Shown here piece after piece: positions 1 to 7,525 of a stretch of 64,000 nt of DNA. The notes under the pieces are model-generated. The model was given only the letters and a program-made list of their open reading frames with translations, was not told the origin of the DNA and ran no database searches. This DNA comes from Alphaproteobacteria bacterium casp-alpha6 (GTDB lineage: Bacteria > Pseudomonadota > Alphaproteobacteria > Rhodobacterales > Rhodobacteraceae), in contig LFER01000025.1 of the NCBI GenBank assembly GCA_001510135.1, positions 1 through 64,000 of the forward strand. The letters run 5' to 3'. Position 1 is the stretch's first letter; each line of letters opens with the position of its first letter. The translations under genes were made by a program, and so were the position numbers.

Positions 1-146
1 CAAAGGTTTTCATTTTAACACATCCAAGACGGCGAATTCAGAAGATGATCTCAATTTTCAATCCTCAAAACATCTTGGTCTCGGTGTTTAATCGCTAAGT
101 TCCAAAGTAAACTTTTTAGTGATGAATTGGTGCCCTCACCGGCGGG

Positions 147-167
147 AAAAAACTGGCACAAGCCAGT
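147..167 (-). terminator. Intrinsic terminator, minus strand
   Basis: Read on the minus strand the sequence is ACTGGC-TTGT-GCCAGT followed by six T residues: a perfect 6-bp stem, a tetraloop and a U-tract. It would end transcripts coming from tRNA-Leu at 635-550 or from any small transcript that starts between 550 and 170. Confidence 0.65.
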
Positions 168-274
168 CAAAATTTTGGCCCGAAAGCCAAGCTTATCGCG
201 TTTAAAGCCCTTTCAAAAACCGCCAAACCAAGCGCGAAAGTAATTGAACATAACAAGGCGTTACCAGTATGCAT
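167..274 (-). CDS. Possible small ORF (35 aa), unrecognised
   Basis: A 35-codon minus-strand ORF starts with ATG at 274 and ends with TGA at 167-169. The stop overlaps the first base of the intrinsic terminator at 147-167. The predicted peptide is mostly hydrophobic (for example ITFALGLAVFERALNAISLA), so it could be a small membrane-associated peptide. There is no good Shine-Dalgarno sequence and I recognise no family. Support comes only from the tight placement of stop codon and terminator; an untranslated small RNA or a chance ORF explains the sequence equally well. Confidence 0.15.
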   Translation of the reverse strand: MHTGNALLCSITFALGLAVFERALNAISLAFGPKF

Positions 275-549
275 CGAACTTTGCAGCAGCCACTAAGGCT
301 CTCGTTTTAGCAGTTGTGTGACATTTTGTATTCTAACCCTACACTCTTCTTGGACACAGATAATGGTATCGCAGATCGACTGGCACATGTCCGCTGAAGT
401 AACAACAGACACCGCATTTATTTTATATGTGACTCTTTTGGTCGGCATATTGGCCAACATTCCAGCGAAGCCATAACGCATATCACTCAGATTAACTGAA
501 TTTTGTCAGATACTTGGAGGGTTGAAGCTCTTAATTCTGAACTTTTTAG

Positions 550-635
550 TGGTGCCCAAGGAGAGATTCGAACTCTCACGCCCGCGAAGGCGGGGGATTT
601 TGAATCCCCTGCGTCTACCATTCCGCCACTTGGGC
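550..635 (-). tRNA. tRNA-Leu (anticodon CAA)
   Basis: The reverse complement folds as a class II tRNA of 86 nt. The acceptor stem GCCCAAG pairs with CTTGGGC, the CCA end is encoded, and the anticodon stem GGGGA/TCCCC encloses the loop TTCAAAA with anticodon CAA. The variable arm pairs CCCGC with GCGGG, and the T arm has GAGAG-TTCGAAT-CTCTC. The long variable arm and anticodon identify it as leucine-accepting and reading UUG codons. Confidence 0.95.
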
Positions 636-751
636 CCATATCTGTTGCGATGTTCAAAGATGCTCACCACAACACAGCCTTTTCCCAGCTACCGAAGTTT
701 ATGTCAAAGGTAAAGCGGGATATTCGTATTTTCTCGCCAAATTTCAATTTT

Positions 752-1192
752 TCAACGTACTTGCGATGCAACCTGATTGAAGCGGCCCGAAGCAATATGC
801 TGCGCGCGGCTCACATCCCACGTGTAGGCATAAGTCGCGGCACGCAAAACCGAATTATCCTGTTCCATTCGCACATCAATTGGACGCAACAGAAACTCAT
901 AGGGCTCAGGATAACCTTCGCCGCAGGCTTCGTAGGCATCAAATTTTGTAAACATCGGCTCTGGCGTGTGAATACGGTAGATAATCCCGTAGACCCGATC
1001 CTCATCAAAAGCAGACGGAACAGCGCCCGGGTAAATATTTGTTCCAAATTGGTCAATCTCTTCGATCAGGTAAAGCCGTGCACGGATGAAGCCGGAACCC
1101 ACCTCATCTGCACTTTCGCGCAACAAACGCCCCATTGGATGTTCAGCAACGGATAAAAGTGTACCGTAAACAAACAGAAATTCTGGCCGCAT
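752..1192 (-). CDS. Gamma-glutamylcyclotransferase-like (AIG2/GGCT) protein
   Basis: The 146-residue protein begins MRPEFLFVYGTLL. The YGTLL turn near residues 9-13 is the substrate-binding signature of the gamma-glutamylcyclotransferase/AIG2 fold, and FDAYEACGE near residue 83 corresponds to the usual LDxYEG segment. Family members release 5-oxoproline from gamma-glutamyl compounds or act on other gamma-glutamyl amines. The exact substrate cannot be told from the sequence. It is a single-gene unit transcribed divergently from the VTT-domain gene at 1324 and running toward the tRNA-Leu. The ATG at 1192 is the first in frame. Confidence 0.8.
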   Translation of the reverse strand: MRPEFLFVYGTLLSVAEHPMGRLLRESADEVGSGFIRARLYLIEEIDQFGTNIYPGAVPSAFDEDRVYGIIYRIHTPEPMFTKFDAYEACGEGYPEPYEFLLRPIDVRMEQDNSVLRAATYAYTWDVSRAQHIASGRFNQVASQVR

Positions 1193-1323
1193 CAGACAGT
1201 CCTCACCTACACTATGATTCGGTCCGATCTTTTATCGGAATTGACGGATAATGGAATCAAAGAATTTCTGCGCCCTGTGAAGCCTGTAACGCAGCAAAGC
1301 CTGCTTGACCCTTCCAATGCGAC

Positions 1324-1938
1324 ATGATCAAAGGCGCAGAGGTGAGAGGTGCCAAACCAATGATACGCGCACTTTATGATTGGACTATTCGCTTGGCTGG
1401 GCATCCACGTGCCCTATGGGCGCTGGCCTTCATTTCATTTGTTGAAAGCTCTGTCTTTCCTATACCACCTGATGCTTTGCTAATTCCCATGATCATCGCG
1501 ACACCGCGCAAAGCATGGCTTTATGCCGGCGTGGCGACAATTTTTTCCGTCCTTGGCGGTCTTATGGGTTACGTCATTGGTGCCGCTGCATTTGAACAAT
1601 TGGGAAAACCGATATTGGACGCACTGGGCAAATCAGACTCCGTTCAAGAATTTGCAGTGCGCTTTCATGATGTTGGTTTCTGGACAGTCCTTATGGCCGG
1701 TGTCACGCCCTTTCCTTTCAAAGTGATCACGATCATGTCCGGTGCGACTGCGATGCCTCTTAGTGTGTTTTTACCCACTGCAATCATTGCACGCGCTCTG
1801 CGGTTCTTTGTGGTTGCAGCCCTTTTGCGGGTGTTTGGGGCTCGGATCAGGATCTTTATCGAAAGATATTTGGGATGGTTATTTCTCGCAGCAATCCTCA
1901 TATTAGTCGGAGGTTTCTTTATGGCGGGTTATTTATGA
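1324..1938 (+). CDS. YqaA/DedA-type VTT-domain membrane protein
   Basis: An integral membrane protein of about 190-204 residues with the VTT (SNARE-associated/DedA) fold. It shows the early FVESSVFPIPPD segment with its conserved Glu and PIPPD, then G-rich helices, a TPFPFKVITIMSGA re-entrant segment and two C-terminal membrane spans. Proteins of this family are linked to membrane homeostasis and lipid scrambling or transport. A second start, ATG at 1360 (MIRALYDW), gives a more typical N-terminus and is preceded by purine-rich sequence, so the first 12 codons may be untranslated. Its stop codon overlaps the start of the DsbB gene (ATGA at 1935-1938), showing translational coupling. Confidence 0.85.
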   Translation: MIKGAEVRGAKPMIRALYDWTIRLAGHPRALWALAFISFVESSVFPIPPDALLIPMIIATPRKAWLYAGVATIFSVLGGLMGYVIGAAAFEQLGKPILDALGKSDSVQEFAVRFHDVGFWTVLMAGVTPFPFKVITIMSGATAMPLSVFLPTAIIARALRFFVVAALLRVFGARIRIFIERYLGWLFLAAILILVGGFFMAGYL

Positions 1939-2399
1939 GTAGGAACAGAGCTGTACTGCTGGCCGGTTTGGGATCTCTCGGGCTTTTGATCGGGGCTTTG
2001 TTGTTTCAGTATGTGGGCGATATGGCACCGTGTAAAATGTGTTATTGGCAGCGTTATCCGCATGTTGGGGCCATTGTCATCGCAGGGATTATCTTGATTA
2101 CGGGCATTGGTGTTTTTGCTGTCTTGGGGCTCCTCTCTGCATTAATCACAGCGGGGATTGGCGGGTTTCACGCAGGTGTAGAGCAAGGATGGTGGGAAGG
2201 CCCGCAGAGCTGTACAAGCGCTTCGATTGACAACCTGAGTACGGAGGAGCTTTTGGCGCAGATCATGTCCGCACCAATGGTCAGATGCGATGAGATCCCA
2301 TGGCAAATGTTCGGCCTATCTATGGCGGGATGGAATATGGTGGTATCGATCTGCCTTGCTGTTCTCTGGACCATTGCCATAAAACAACAGCGGGCCTAA
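1935..2399 (+). CDS. dsbB: Disulfide bond formation protein, DsbB family
   Basis: DsbB is an inner-membrane quinone-linked oxidase that reoxidises periplasmic DsbA. The 154-residue product has four hydrophobic spans. The first redox pair is Cys33-Lys-Met-Cys36 in APCKMCYWQRYPH; the second periplasmic pair is Cys93 and Cys118 (PQSC, VRCDEIPW). Both pairs are needed for electron relay and both are present. The chosen ATG at 1935 sits in the ATGA overlap with the preceding VTT-domain gene; a longer reading from 1875 would lie wholly inside that gene and is unlikely. Confidence 0.92.
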   Translation: MSRNRAVLLAGLGSLGLLIGALLFQYVGDMAPCKMCYWQRYPHVGAIVIAGIILITGIGVFAVLGLLSALITAGIGGFHAGVEQGWWEGPQSCTSASIDNLSTEELLAQIMSAPMVRCDEIPWQMFGLSMAGWNMVVSICLAVLWTIAIKQQRA

Positions 2400-2425
2400 A
2401 AACGAACATCAAACAATGTACCAGC

Positions 2426-3763
2426 TCAGTTCAAATAATCCGACCTTTGCAAACCGTATTTTGCCATTTTTTCATTCAGAGTGCGGCGCGGCAAAAGAAG
2501 TTCGTCCATTACCTTTGTAATAGATCCTTTATGGCGGCGCATGGTATTGTCGATCAACATTTTTTCAAAGGCTTCAACATATTCTTTCAGCGGCTTTCCT
2601 TCCGTTGTGACCACGGATGTCACCTCGTTGGCATCACTCATCAAAAGCGAAGCAATTTTTCCCTGACCGCGCCGTGCCTGCAGAACTGCGCGCTCTGCGA
2701 GATTGGTAAGTTGGCGCACATTGCCTGGCCAAGGGGCCTGCATGAGTTGTGCTGCCTCTTGTGCAGATACAGTTGGTGGATCACATCCATAGTCTTCGGA
2801 AAAGGTCTCCGTTAGACGGTTGAACATGTCCAATATGTCATTGCCTCTCTGTCTCAACGGTGGGACCGTGATGCTCAGCGCAGTCAGACGATAGAACAAA
2901 TCTTGTCTGAGACAGTCTTTCAATATCTTGCCGGGCGCCTGTAAATTGCTGATTGCAATGATGCGCGTTTCTGGCGGATTGCCCTCTGAATTGATCGCGT
3001 TAAGCAAACGCGCCTGTACCGCTTCGGGCAAAGTTTCGATGTCTTCTAAGACGACAGTTCCGCCGCGTGCCTCTTCGAAGACAGGTAAAAAAGATTCCTC
3101 CGGCAAAACGGGACCAAACAGTCTGCGCATTAGCACCGGTTCATCCAAGGCGCCACAAGACAAGAGCACAAATTTCTTACCAGCCCGTGTACCCGCAGCG
3201 TGGAGCGCATGGGCAACCAAGGTTTTGCCGGTGCCCGTTTCTCCATCGATGAGCACATGACCGTCTGCCTGAGAAATATCAAGAATTTCTTCCCGCAAGC
3301 GCACCATAGCAGAGGATTTGCCGATCAGCTTTTTCATCAAAAGGCTTGCATCTGACAATTCACGACGCAGCGCGCGGTTGTCCAATGTCAGGCGGCGTGC
3401 ATTTGAGGCTTTCCGCGCCAAAGTGCTCATGCGTTCGGGATCAAAGGGTTTTTCCAGAAAATCAAAAGCCCCAATACGCATCGCTTCAACCGCCATAGGC
3501 ACATCCCCATGACCCGTAATAAGGATCACAGGCAGAGTGCTATCTTGGCCCATGAGCTTACGTAAAAACTGGATCCCATCCATTCCAGGCATTTTTATGT
3601 CACTGATCACGATTCCCGGAAAATCAACATCAATTGCCGCAAGGGCATCGGTTGCGCTCGCAAAGCTTTGGGTATCGTAACCGGAAAGCGCCAGCCATTG
3701 ACTTATAGACTGACGCATGTCGCGTTCGTCATCAACGATTGCAATTTTCATCGCCTGACTCAT
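2426..3763 (-). CDS. dctD: DctD-type response regulator lacking the GAFTGA loop
   Basis: A 445-residue response regulator paired with the DctB-like kinase just upstream. Residues about 5-120 form the receiver (acidic VDDERD, phosphoacceptor in ISDIKMPGMDG, Lys in EKPFDP). The AAA+ domain has an intact Walker A (GETGTGKT), but the Walker B region reads VVLEDIE where LFLDEI is usual, and the GAFTGA loop that contacts sigma-54 is absent: RLFG runs straight into PVLPEES. The arginine-finger region (RQDLFYRL, PPLRQR) is kept, and a C-terminal Fis-type helix-turn-helix (ITKVMDELLLPRRTLNEKM) is present. It probably regulates dicarboxylate or related transport by a sigma-54-independent route. Only 3 nt separate it from the kinase gene. 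Confidence 0.88.
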   Translation of the reverse strand: MSQAMKIAIVDDERDMRQSISQWLALSGYDTQSFASATDALAAIDVDFPGIVISDIKMPGMDGIQFLRKLMGQDSTLPVILITGHGDVPMAVEAMRIGAFDFLEKPFDPERMSTLARKASNARRLTLDNRALRRELSDASLLMKKLIGKSSAMVRLREEILDISQADGHVLIDGETGTGKTLVAHALHAAGTRAGKKFVLLSCGALDEPVLMRRLFGPVLPEESFLPVFEEARGGTVVLEDIETLPEAVQARLLNAINSEGNPPETRIIAISNLQAPGKILKDCLRQDLFYRLTALSITVPPLRQRGNDILDMFNRLTETFSEDYGCDPPTVSAQEAAQLMQAPWPGNVRQLTNLAERAVLQARRGQGKIASLLMSDANEVTSVVTTEGKPLKEYVEAFEKMLIDNTMRRHKGSITKVMDELLLPRRTLNEKMAKYGLQRSDYLN

Positions 3764-3766
3764 GGT

Positions 3767-5557
3767 CTATTCTGCTACCTCCATATGATCATAGTCTAAA
3801 GTGTTTTCTCTAAAAGCTGGCAACTGTACTTCGAACACAGCTCCCCCATCATCTGAATTTCTCGCCGTGAGACGCCCGCCGTGATCTTTTACAATCCCAC
3901 TGGAAATCGCCAAGCCGAGCCCAACTCCATCCCCGTCTTTTTTGGTTGTATGAAAAGGTTCAAACAACAGATCAAGCTCCTCAATACCAGATCCGTTATC
4001 ACGCACGCTAAGCGTCACTGTTTCACCACGGCTGAGCATAATTTCAATGACTGGGTCTGGAACCGTTTTCACAGCATCAACAGCATTACGTAAAAGGTTG
4101 ATTAACACCTGTTCAAGTCGCACACGATCCCCGATCACAACGACACTTTGTTCGCTGATGACCTTTTCGAGCCTGATATTTGAATGTTTGAGCTGAGGCT
4201 CCATCATAGACAATGATGATGAGAGCGCGGCGCTCATATCGACCGGAGAAAATGTTTCAGATCCCTTTCTCGCATAGGTCTTGAGCTGACGGGTGATCGC
4301 CCCCATCCGTTCAATCAGGTCATCGATGCGATGAAAAGCAGAAAGAGTTTCATCAGGGCGGTTCCTGCTTAACAAAAGCCCTGCCCCAGCCAAATACGTT
4401 TTCATTGCTGCAAGAGGTTGATTCAATTCATGACTGACCGCCGCAGCCATTTCACCCAAAGCTGCCAGCTTGGAACTTTGCTCAAGTGATTGTTCTGCCA
4501 CTTCGAGTGTTTTTTGAACCTTCTCGCGCTCTGCGATTTCACGTTGAAGTCTTTCATTCAAGCGCCGCAATTCGGCGGATTCATTTTCAAATATCTTAAG
4601 CCTGACTCGCGTACGCCTGTTTGCCAGATAGAAAATCATGGCAAGCATGAGGGTAAAGCCCATGACTTCCAGAGCGAGAATGCTGTTTACCTTCTCACGC
4701 ACACTGGAAAACGCGGTGAAGGAGACGATCTGCCAGCCGCGAAACGGCACCCGCCCCGCAATCCGCATGACTGCTTCGCCCTGAACATATGTGCTATCTC
4801 TGTAACCCGTCAGACCAGCAGTAAATTGTACCGCCTGCGACAGGGCTGTCTCTGCAGGTCTTTTGGCCAGGGCCTCCGTTTCGCTTACGCCACGCCAACG
4901 GGGATCCGTGGCGAGGATGATCTTACCTTCACTGTCGATCACCATGATCGAATCCGATATGCCGGCCCATGCGCGCTCAAATTTGTGTAAATCGACCTCA
5001 ACAGATACCACTCCGATAAAGCGGTTCTGAAACTCTATGCGCCGCGAATAATAAAAATCAACACCGCCCGTTTCTTGCGGCACGATGGTAAAAACTGTTT
5101 CATTCGAGCGCGTGGCCTCCACAAAGAACGCCTTTTCGCGATGCATACTGCCAAGGTTATTTCGGTCAGTAGAGGCGACTGTGCGCCCGTCTTTGTCCAA
5201 GAGCATCAAAGAGGCCGCCCCGATCTCATCGACAAAATCAATCAGCCTCTGTGTCGACGTGGAAAAGTCCTGCGAATGGAGCGCCCCTATTAATTCTTGA
5301 TCCCGTGCCAATAGTTTTGGCACAATCGAATTTCGCTGTAATTCACTTTTTAGATTCCCACTATACAGTGTTAGGCGCACTTCAAGTTTGTTGCGCATTG
5401 ACTCCGAAAACCGTTCTGTCAGCCAAGCATTACTGACCCAAAGCGTAACGATCGAAATGAGCAGAAAAATAAACAACACCACCGGCAAACGCCAAGGAAA
5501 GCTCCGCCCTTTGCGGAGACGTCCTTGTTTTAAAGTTTGCTCACCTGTGTCCGTCAT
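3767..5557 (-). CDS. dctB: DctB-type sensor histidine kinase
   Basis: A 596-residue membrane kinase. A first membrane span (about residues 24-44) is followed by a periplasmic double-Cache-like sensor of roughly 230 residues, a second span near 290-310, and a coiled coil rich in Glu/Arg. The HisKA helix ALGEMAAAVSHELNQPLAAMK carries the phosphoacceptor His. The ATPase domain has an N box (INLLRNAVDAV), G1 (DNGSGIE) and G2 (GVGLGLAIS). The architecture matches DctB, which senses C4-dicarboxylates. No dctPQM or dctA transporter lies in this window, so the ligand is inferred from domain layout only. Confidence 0.88.
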   Translation of the reverse strand: MTDTGEQTLKQGRLRKGRSFPWRLPVVLFIFLLISIVTLWVSNAWLTERFSESMRNKLEVRLTLYSGNLKSELQRNSIVPKLLARDQELIGALHSQDFSTSTQRLIDFVDEIGAASLMLLDKDGRTVASTDRNNLGSMHREKAFFVEATRSNETVFTIVPQETGGVDFYYSRRIEFQNRFIGVVSVEVDLHKFERAWAGISDSIMVIDSEGKIILATDPRWRGVSETEALAKRPAETALSQAVQFTAGLTGYRDSTYVQGEAVMRIAGRVPFRGWQIVSFTAFSSVREKVNSILALEVMGFTLMLAMIFYLANRRTRVRLKIFENESAELRRLNERLQREIAEREKVQKTLEVAEQSLEQSSKLAALGEMAAAVSHELNQPLAAMKTYLAGAGLLLSRNRPDETLSAFHRIDDLIERMGAITRQLKTYARKGSETFSPVDMSAALSSSLSMMEPQLKHSNIRLEKVISEQSVVVIGDRVRLEQVLINLLRNAVDAVKTVPDPVIEIMLSRGETVTLSVRDNGSGIEELDLLFEPFHTTKKDGDGVGLGLAISSGIVKDHGGRLTARNSDDGGAVFEVQLPAFRENTLDYDHMEVAE

Positions 5558-5590
5558 GTCGCCAACTGTTATCGCAAAATTTGCGATATG

Positions 5591-6259
5591 TCAGGCAGAG
5601 ACGAATTGTGTCACCAAACCAGCAAAAAATGGCTTACCATCTGGTGGCCCCATGAGATCGTCAATTGCGCGTTCTGGATGAGGCATCATCCCTAGAATGC
5701 GCCGGTTTTGCGACAGGACACCCGCAATATTATCGATAGCCCCATTGGGATTATCACGGTAGGTAAAGGCAATTCGGTCTTCTTGCCGCAAAGCGTGAAG
5801 CTCTTCCGCTGCCACCGTGTAATTGCCTTCATGATGGGCGATGGGAATGTCGATCTCTTGCTGAGGGCGGTATTTACAGGTGAAAGCACTGTCAGTGGTT
5901 GTCACCGATAAAGTGACCGTTTTACCAAGGAATTTGATTCCCGCATTTTGCATTAATGCACCAGGTAACAAGCCTGTTTCAGTTAAAATCTGAAATCCGT
6001 TGCAAATTCCCAAGACATATCCACCGTCCTTTGCGAATTTGACAAGGGAACGACAGATTGGTGAATTGGCTGCAATCGCGCCACAACGCAAATAATCGCC
6101 AAAAGAAAACCCGCCCGGAACCCCGATTACATCCAATCCAGAGGGCAGCGCTGTTTCTTTGTGCCAGATCATCTCAACCTGAGCACCCGCTTTTTTGAAG
6201 GCATCGGCGAGGTCGCGATCACAGTTTGAGCCAGGAAAAACGAGCACCCCTGCCTTCAT
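5591..6259 (-). CDS. purQ: FGAM synthase glutaminase subunit PurQ
   Basis: PurQ supplies ammonia from glutamine to PurL for the fourth step of purine synthesis. The 222-residue class I amidotransferase has the nucleophile in LGICNGFQ and the catalytic His/Glu pair in MMPHPERA. The N-terminus MKAGVLVFPGSNCDRD is typical of the short PurQ of the PurQ/PurS/PurL three-subunit enzyme. Its ATG overlaps the purS stop (ATGA), indicating coupled translation. PurL itself is not in the window. Confidence 0.96.
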   Translation of the reverse strand: MKAGVLVFPGSNCDRDLADAFKKAGAQVEMIWHKETALPSGLDVIGVPGGFSFGDYLRCGAIAANSPICRSLVKFAKDGGYVLGICNGFQILTETGLLPGALMQNAGIKFLGKTVTLSVTTTDSAFTCKYRPQQEIDIPIAHHEGNYTVAAEELHALRQEDRIAFTYRDNPNGAIDNIAGVLSQNRRILGMMPHPERAIDDLMGPPDGKPFFAGLVTQFVSA

Positions 6260-6498
6260 GTCAAAATCTCAACCGTGTAGCTTTCAATCACAGTATTGGC
6301 GAGCAGTTTTTCACACATCTCTTTGACTTTGTTTTGCGCCGTCTGAGCATCTGTATCACTCAGTTCAAGTTCTATCAATTTCCCCTGACGGACGGCCCCA
6401 ACCGTGTCATATCCCATCCCGTTCAAAGCATGGCTTACTGCTTCGCCCTGTGGGTCTAGAACGCCTTCCTTCAGTCGGACAATTACCTGTGCTTTCAT
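6256..6498 (-). CDS. purS: FGAM synthase subunit PurS
   Basis: An 80-residue protein of normal PurS length. It starts MKAQVIVRLKEGVLDPQG and contains the conserved ALNGMGYDTVGAVRQGKLIELEL. PurS is the small dimeric bridge between PurQ and PurL that lets ammonia pass between them. It lies between purC (16 nt upstream) and purQ (4-nt overlap) in a purC-purS-purQ operon. Confidence 0.96.
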   Translation of the reverse strand: MKAQVIVRLKEGVLDPQGEAVSHALNGMGYDTVGAVRQGKLIELELSDTDAQTAQNKVKEMCEKLLANTVIESYTVEILT

Positions 6499-6514
6499 TT
6501 TTTCCTCTAAGTAT

Positions 6515-7276
6515 TCAATTTATAAGCGTTGGCTTTTGCATTGAAGTCGCAGATTTAGGGATCACGCCCAATCGGCGCGCGACCTCGGTGTAGGCATTTG
6601 TCAAACTCCCCAAATCGTGCCGGAACACATCTTTGTCGAGCTTCTCACCTGTTTTTATATCCCACAACCTGCAGCTGTCAGGACTAATTTCATCTGCAAC
6701 AACAAGCCTGTGAAATTCCTCTTCGTAAATCCGGCCAATTTCAATTTTGAAGTCCACCAAGCGGATACCGACCCCCAACATCAGCCCTGACATAAAATCA
6801 TTTACCCGCAGCGCGAGAGCAAGAATATCATCCATATCCTGCTGGCTCGCCCATCCAAAAGCGGCGATATGTTCTTCTGTTACCAGAGGATCCCCAAGCG
6901 CATCGTCTTTGTAACAGTATTCCACAATCGGACGCGGCAAACGGGTCCCTTCAGCCACGCCTAATCGTTTCGCAAAACTCCCAGCAGAAAAATTCCGCAC
7001 AATCACCTCAAGTGGGATTATCTCACAATTACGGATCAATTGTTCCCGCATATTGATGCGCTTTATAAAGTGCGTCGGAACCCCAATTTCATTGAGACCA
7101 TTCATAAAAAATTCAGAAAGGCGGTTGTTCAGCACACCCTTACCTTCGATCACGTCTTTCTTTTCGGCATTGAAGGCGGTCGCATCGTCTTTGAAATATT
7201 GCACCAATGTTCCAGGTTCTGGGCCTTCGTAAAGGATTTTAGCCTTACCTTCGTAGATCTTTGTTCTGCGGGGCAT
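6515..7276 (-). CDS. purC: SAICAR synthetase PurC
   Basis: PurC ligates aspartate to CAIR using ATP. The 253-residue product has the N-terminal [12 protein letters not shown] nucleotide-binding strand, the [16 protein letters not shown] segment and [10 protein letters not shown], all standard for the family. It is the first gene of the purC-purS-purQ operon, and its promoter should lie in the 7277-7420 gap shared with the divergent homocysteine methyltransferase gene. Length and start ([13 protein letters not shown]) are normal. Confidence 0.96.
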   Translation of the reverse strand: MPRRTKIYEGKAKILYEGPEPGTLVQYFKDDATAFNAEKKDVIEGKGVLNNRLSEFFMNGLNEIGVPTHFIKRINMREQLIRNCEIIPLEVIVRNFSAGSFAKRLGVAEGTRLPRPIVEYCYKDDALGDPLVTEEHIAAFGWASQQDMDDILALALRVNDFMSGLMLGVGIRLVDFKIEIGRIYEEEFHRLVVADEISPDSCRLWDIKTGEKLDKDVFRHDLGSLTNAYTEVARRLGVIPKSATSMQKPTLIN

Positions 7277-7421
7277 TTATATGCTTTCGGGGATGAGTTA
7301 AAATTGCCAGATGTGGTCGTGTCATAGATGAAGGCAGCACCCGCTGCAAGCATTCAAAAGGAGAGAGTATAGGGGCGCTTAACGAATCCGTCAGGTATAT
7401 ACTTATGCTGCATTTCATTTA

Positions 7422-7465
7422 TTCATAATTCTCGCAAATTTCATAATCTTTGTGAAGATTATGAA
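7422..7465. promoter_or_regulatory. Three octamer half-sites spaced 18 bp; operator-like
   Basis: The octamer TTCATAAT occurs at 7422-7429 and 7440-7447, and its reverse complement ATTATGAA at 7458-7465, so the starts are exactly 18 bp apart each time. The last two form an 11-bp perfect inverted repeat (7440-7450 and 7455-7465) around TGTG. The array lies about 60 bp upstream of the homocysteine methyltransferase start and in the intergenic region with purC. Regular spacing near two helical turns suggests binding of a dimeric regulator in a row, but no regulator gene adjoins it. Confidence 0.45.
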
Positions 7466-7493
7466 TTTGTTTTGATTACAGCTTTGTGTCAGG

Positions 7494-7511
7494 GTTCTGT
7501 GTCCACAGAAC
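7494..7511 (+). promoter_or_regulatory. Hairpin in the leader of the homocysteine methyltransferase gene
   Basis: GTTCTGT and ACAGAAC form a perfect 7-bp stem around GTCC. It ends 14 nt before the ATG at 7526, so in the mRNA it would sit just upstream of the weak ribosome binding region (AAAGGC). It may affect translation. It does not match a SAM riboswitch class I can recognise. Confidence 0.3.
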
Positions 7512-7525
7512 AAAGGCAAAAATTC

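Larger units (their letters stand above)
1..549. other. Gene-poor stretch downstream of tRNA-Leu
   Basis: No recognisable protein-coding gene is visible here on either strand. On the minus strand it holds a convincing intrinsic terminator (147-167), a 35-codon ORF ending exactly at that terminator (167-274), and a weak 62-codon ORF (293-481) with no clear ribosome binding site or family resemblance. A 12-bp A/T-rich word (aactttttagtg) occurs at 110-121 and again at 540-551, right at the 3' end of the tRNA. The stretch therefore looks like the downstream flank of a tRNA, possibly with a remnant of a duplication, and not like a conserved gene. Confidence 0.5.

Noticed and set aside
293-481. 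A minus-strand ORF of 62 codons downstream of tRNA-Leu
   Set aside because: No ribosome binding site and no recognisable motif; the codon pattern is not convincing.
503-1156. A plus-strand ORF of 217 codons across tRNA-Leu and the cyclotransferase gene
   Set aside because: It runs through the tRNA and is antisense to a recognised gene; its protein has no family features.
7380-7525. Possible SAM riboswitch before the homocysteine methyltransferase gene
   Set aside because: Hairpins are present, but I could not match the conserved bases of SAM-I or SAM-II; the octamer array fits protein binding better.
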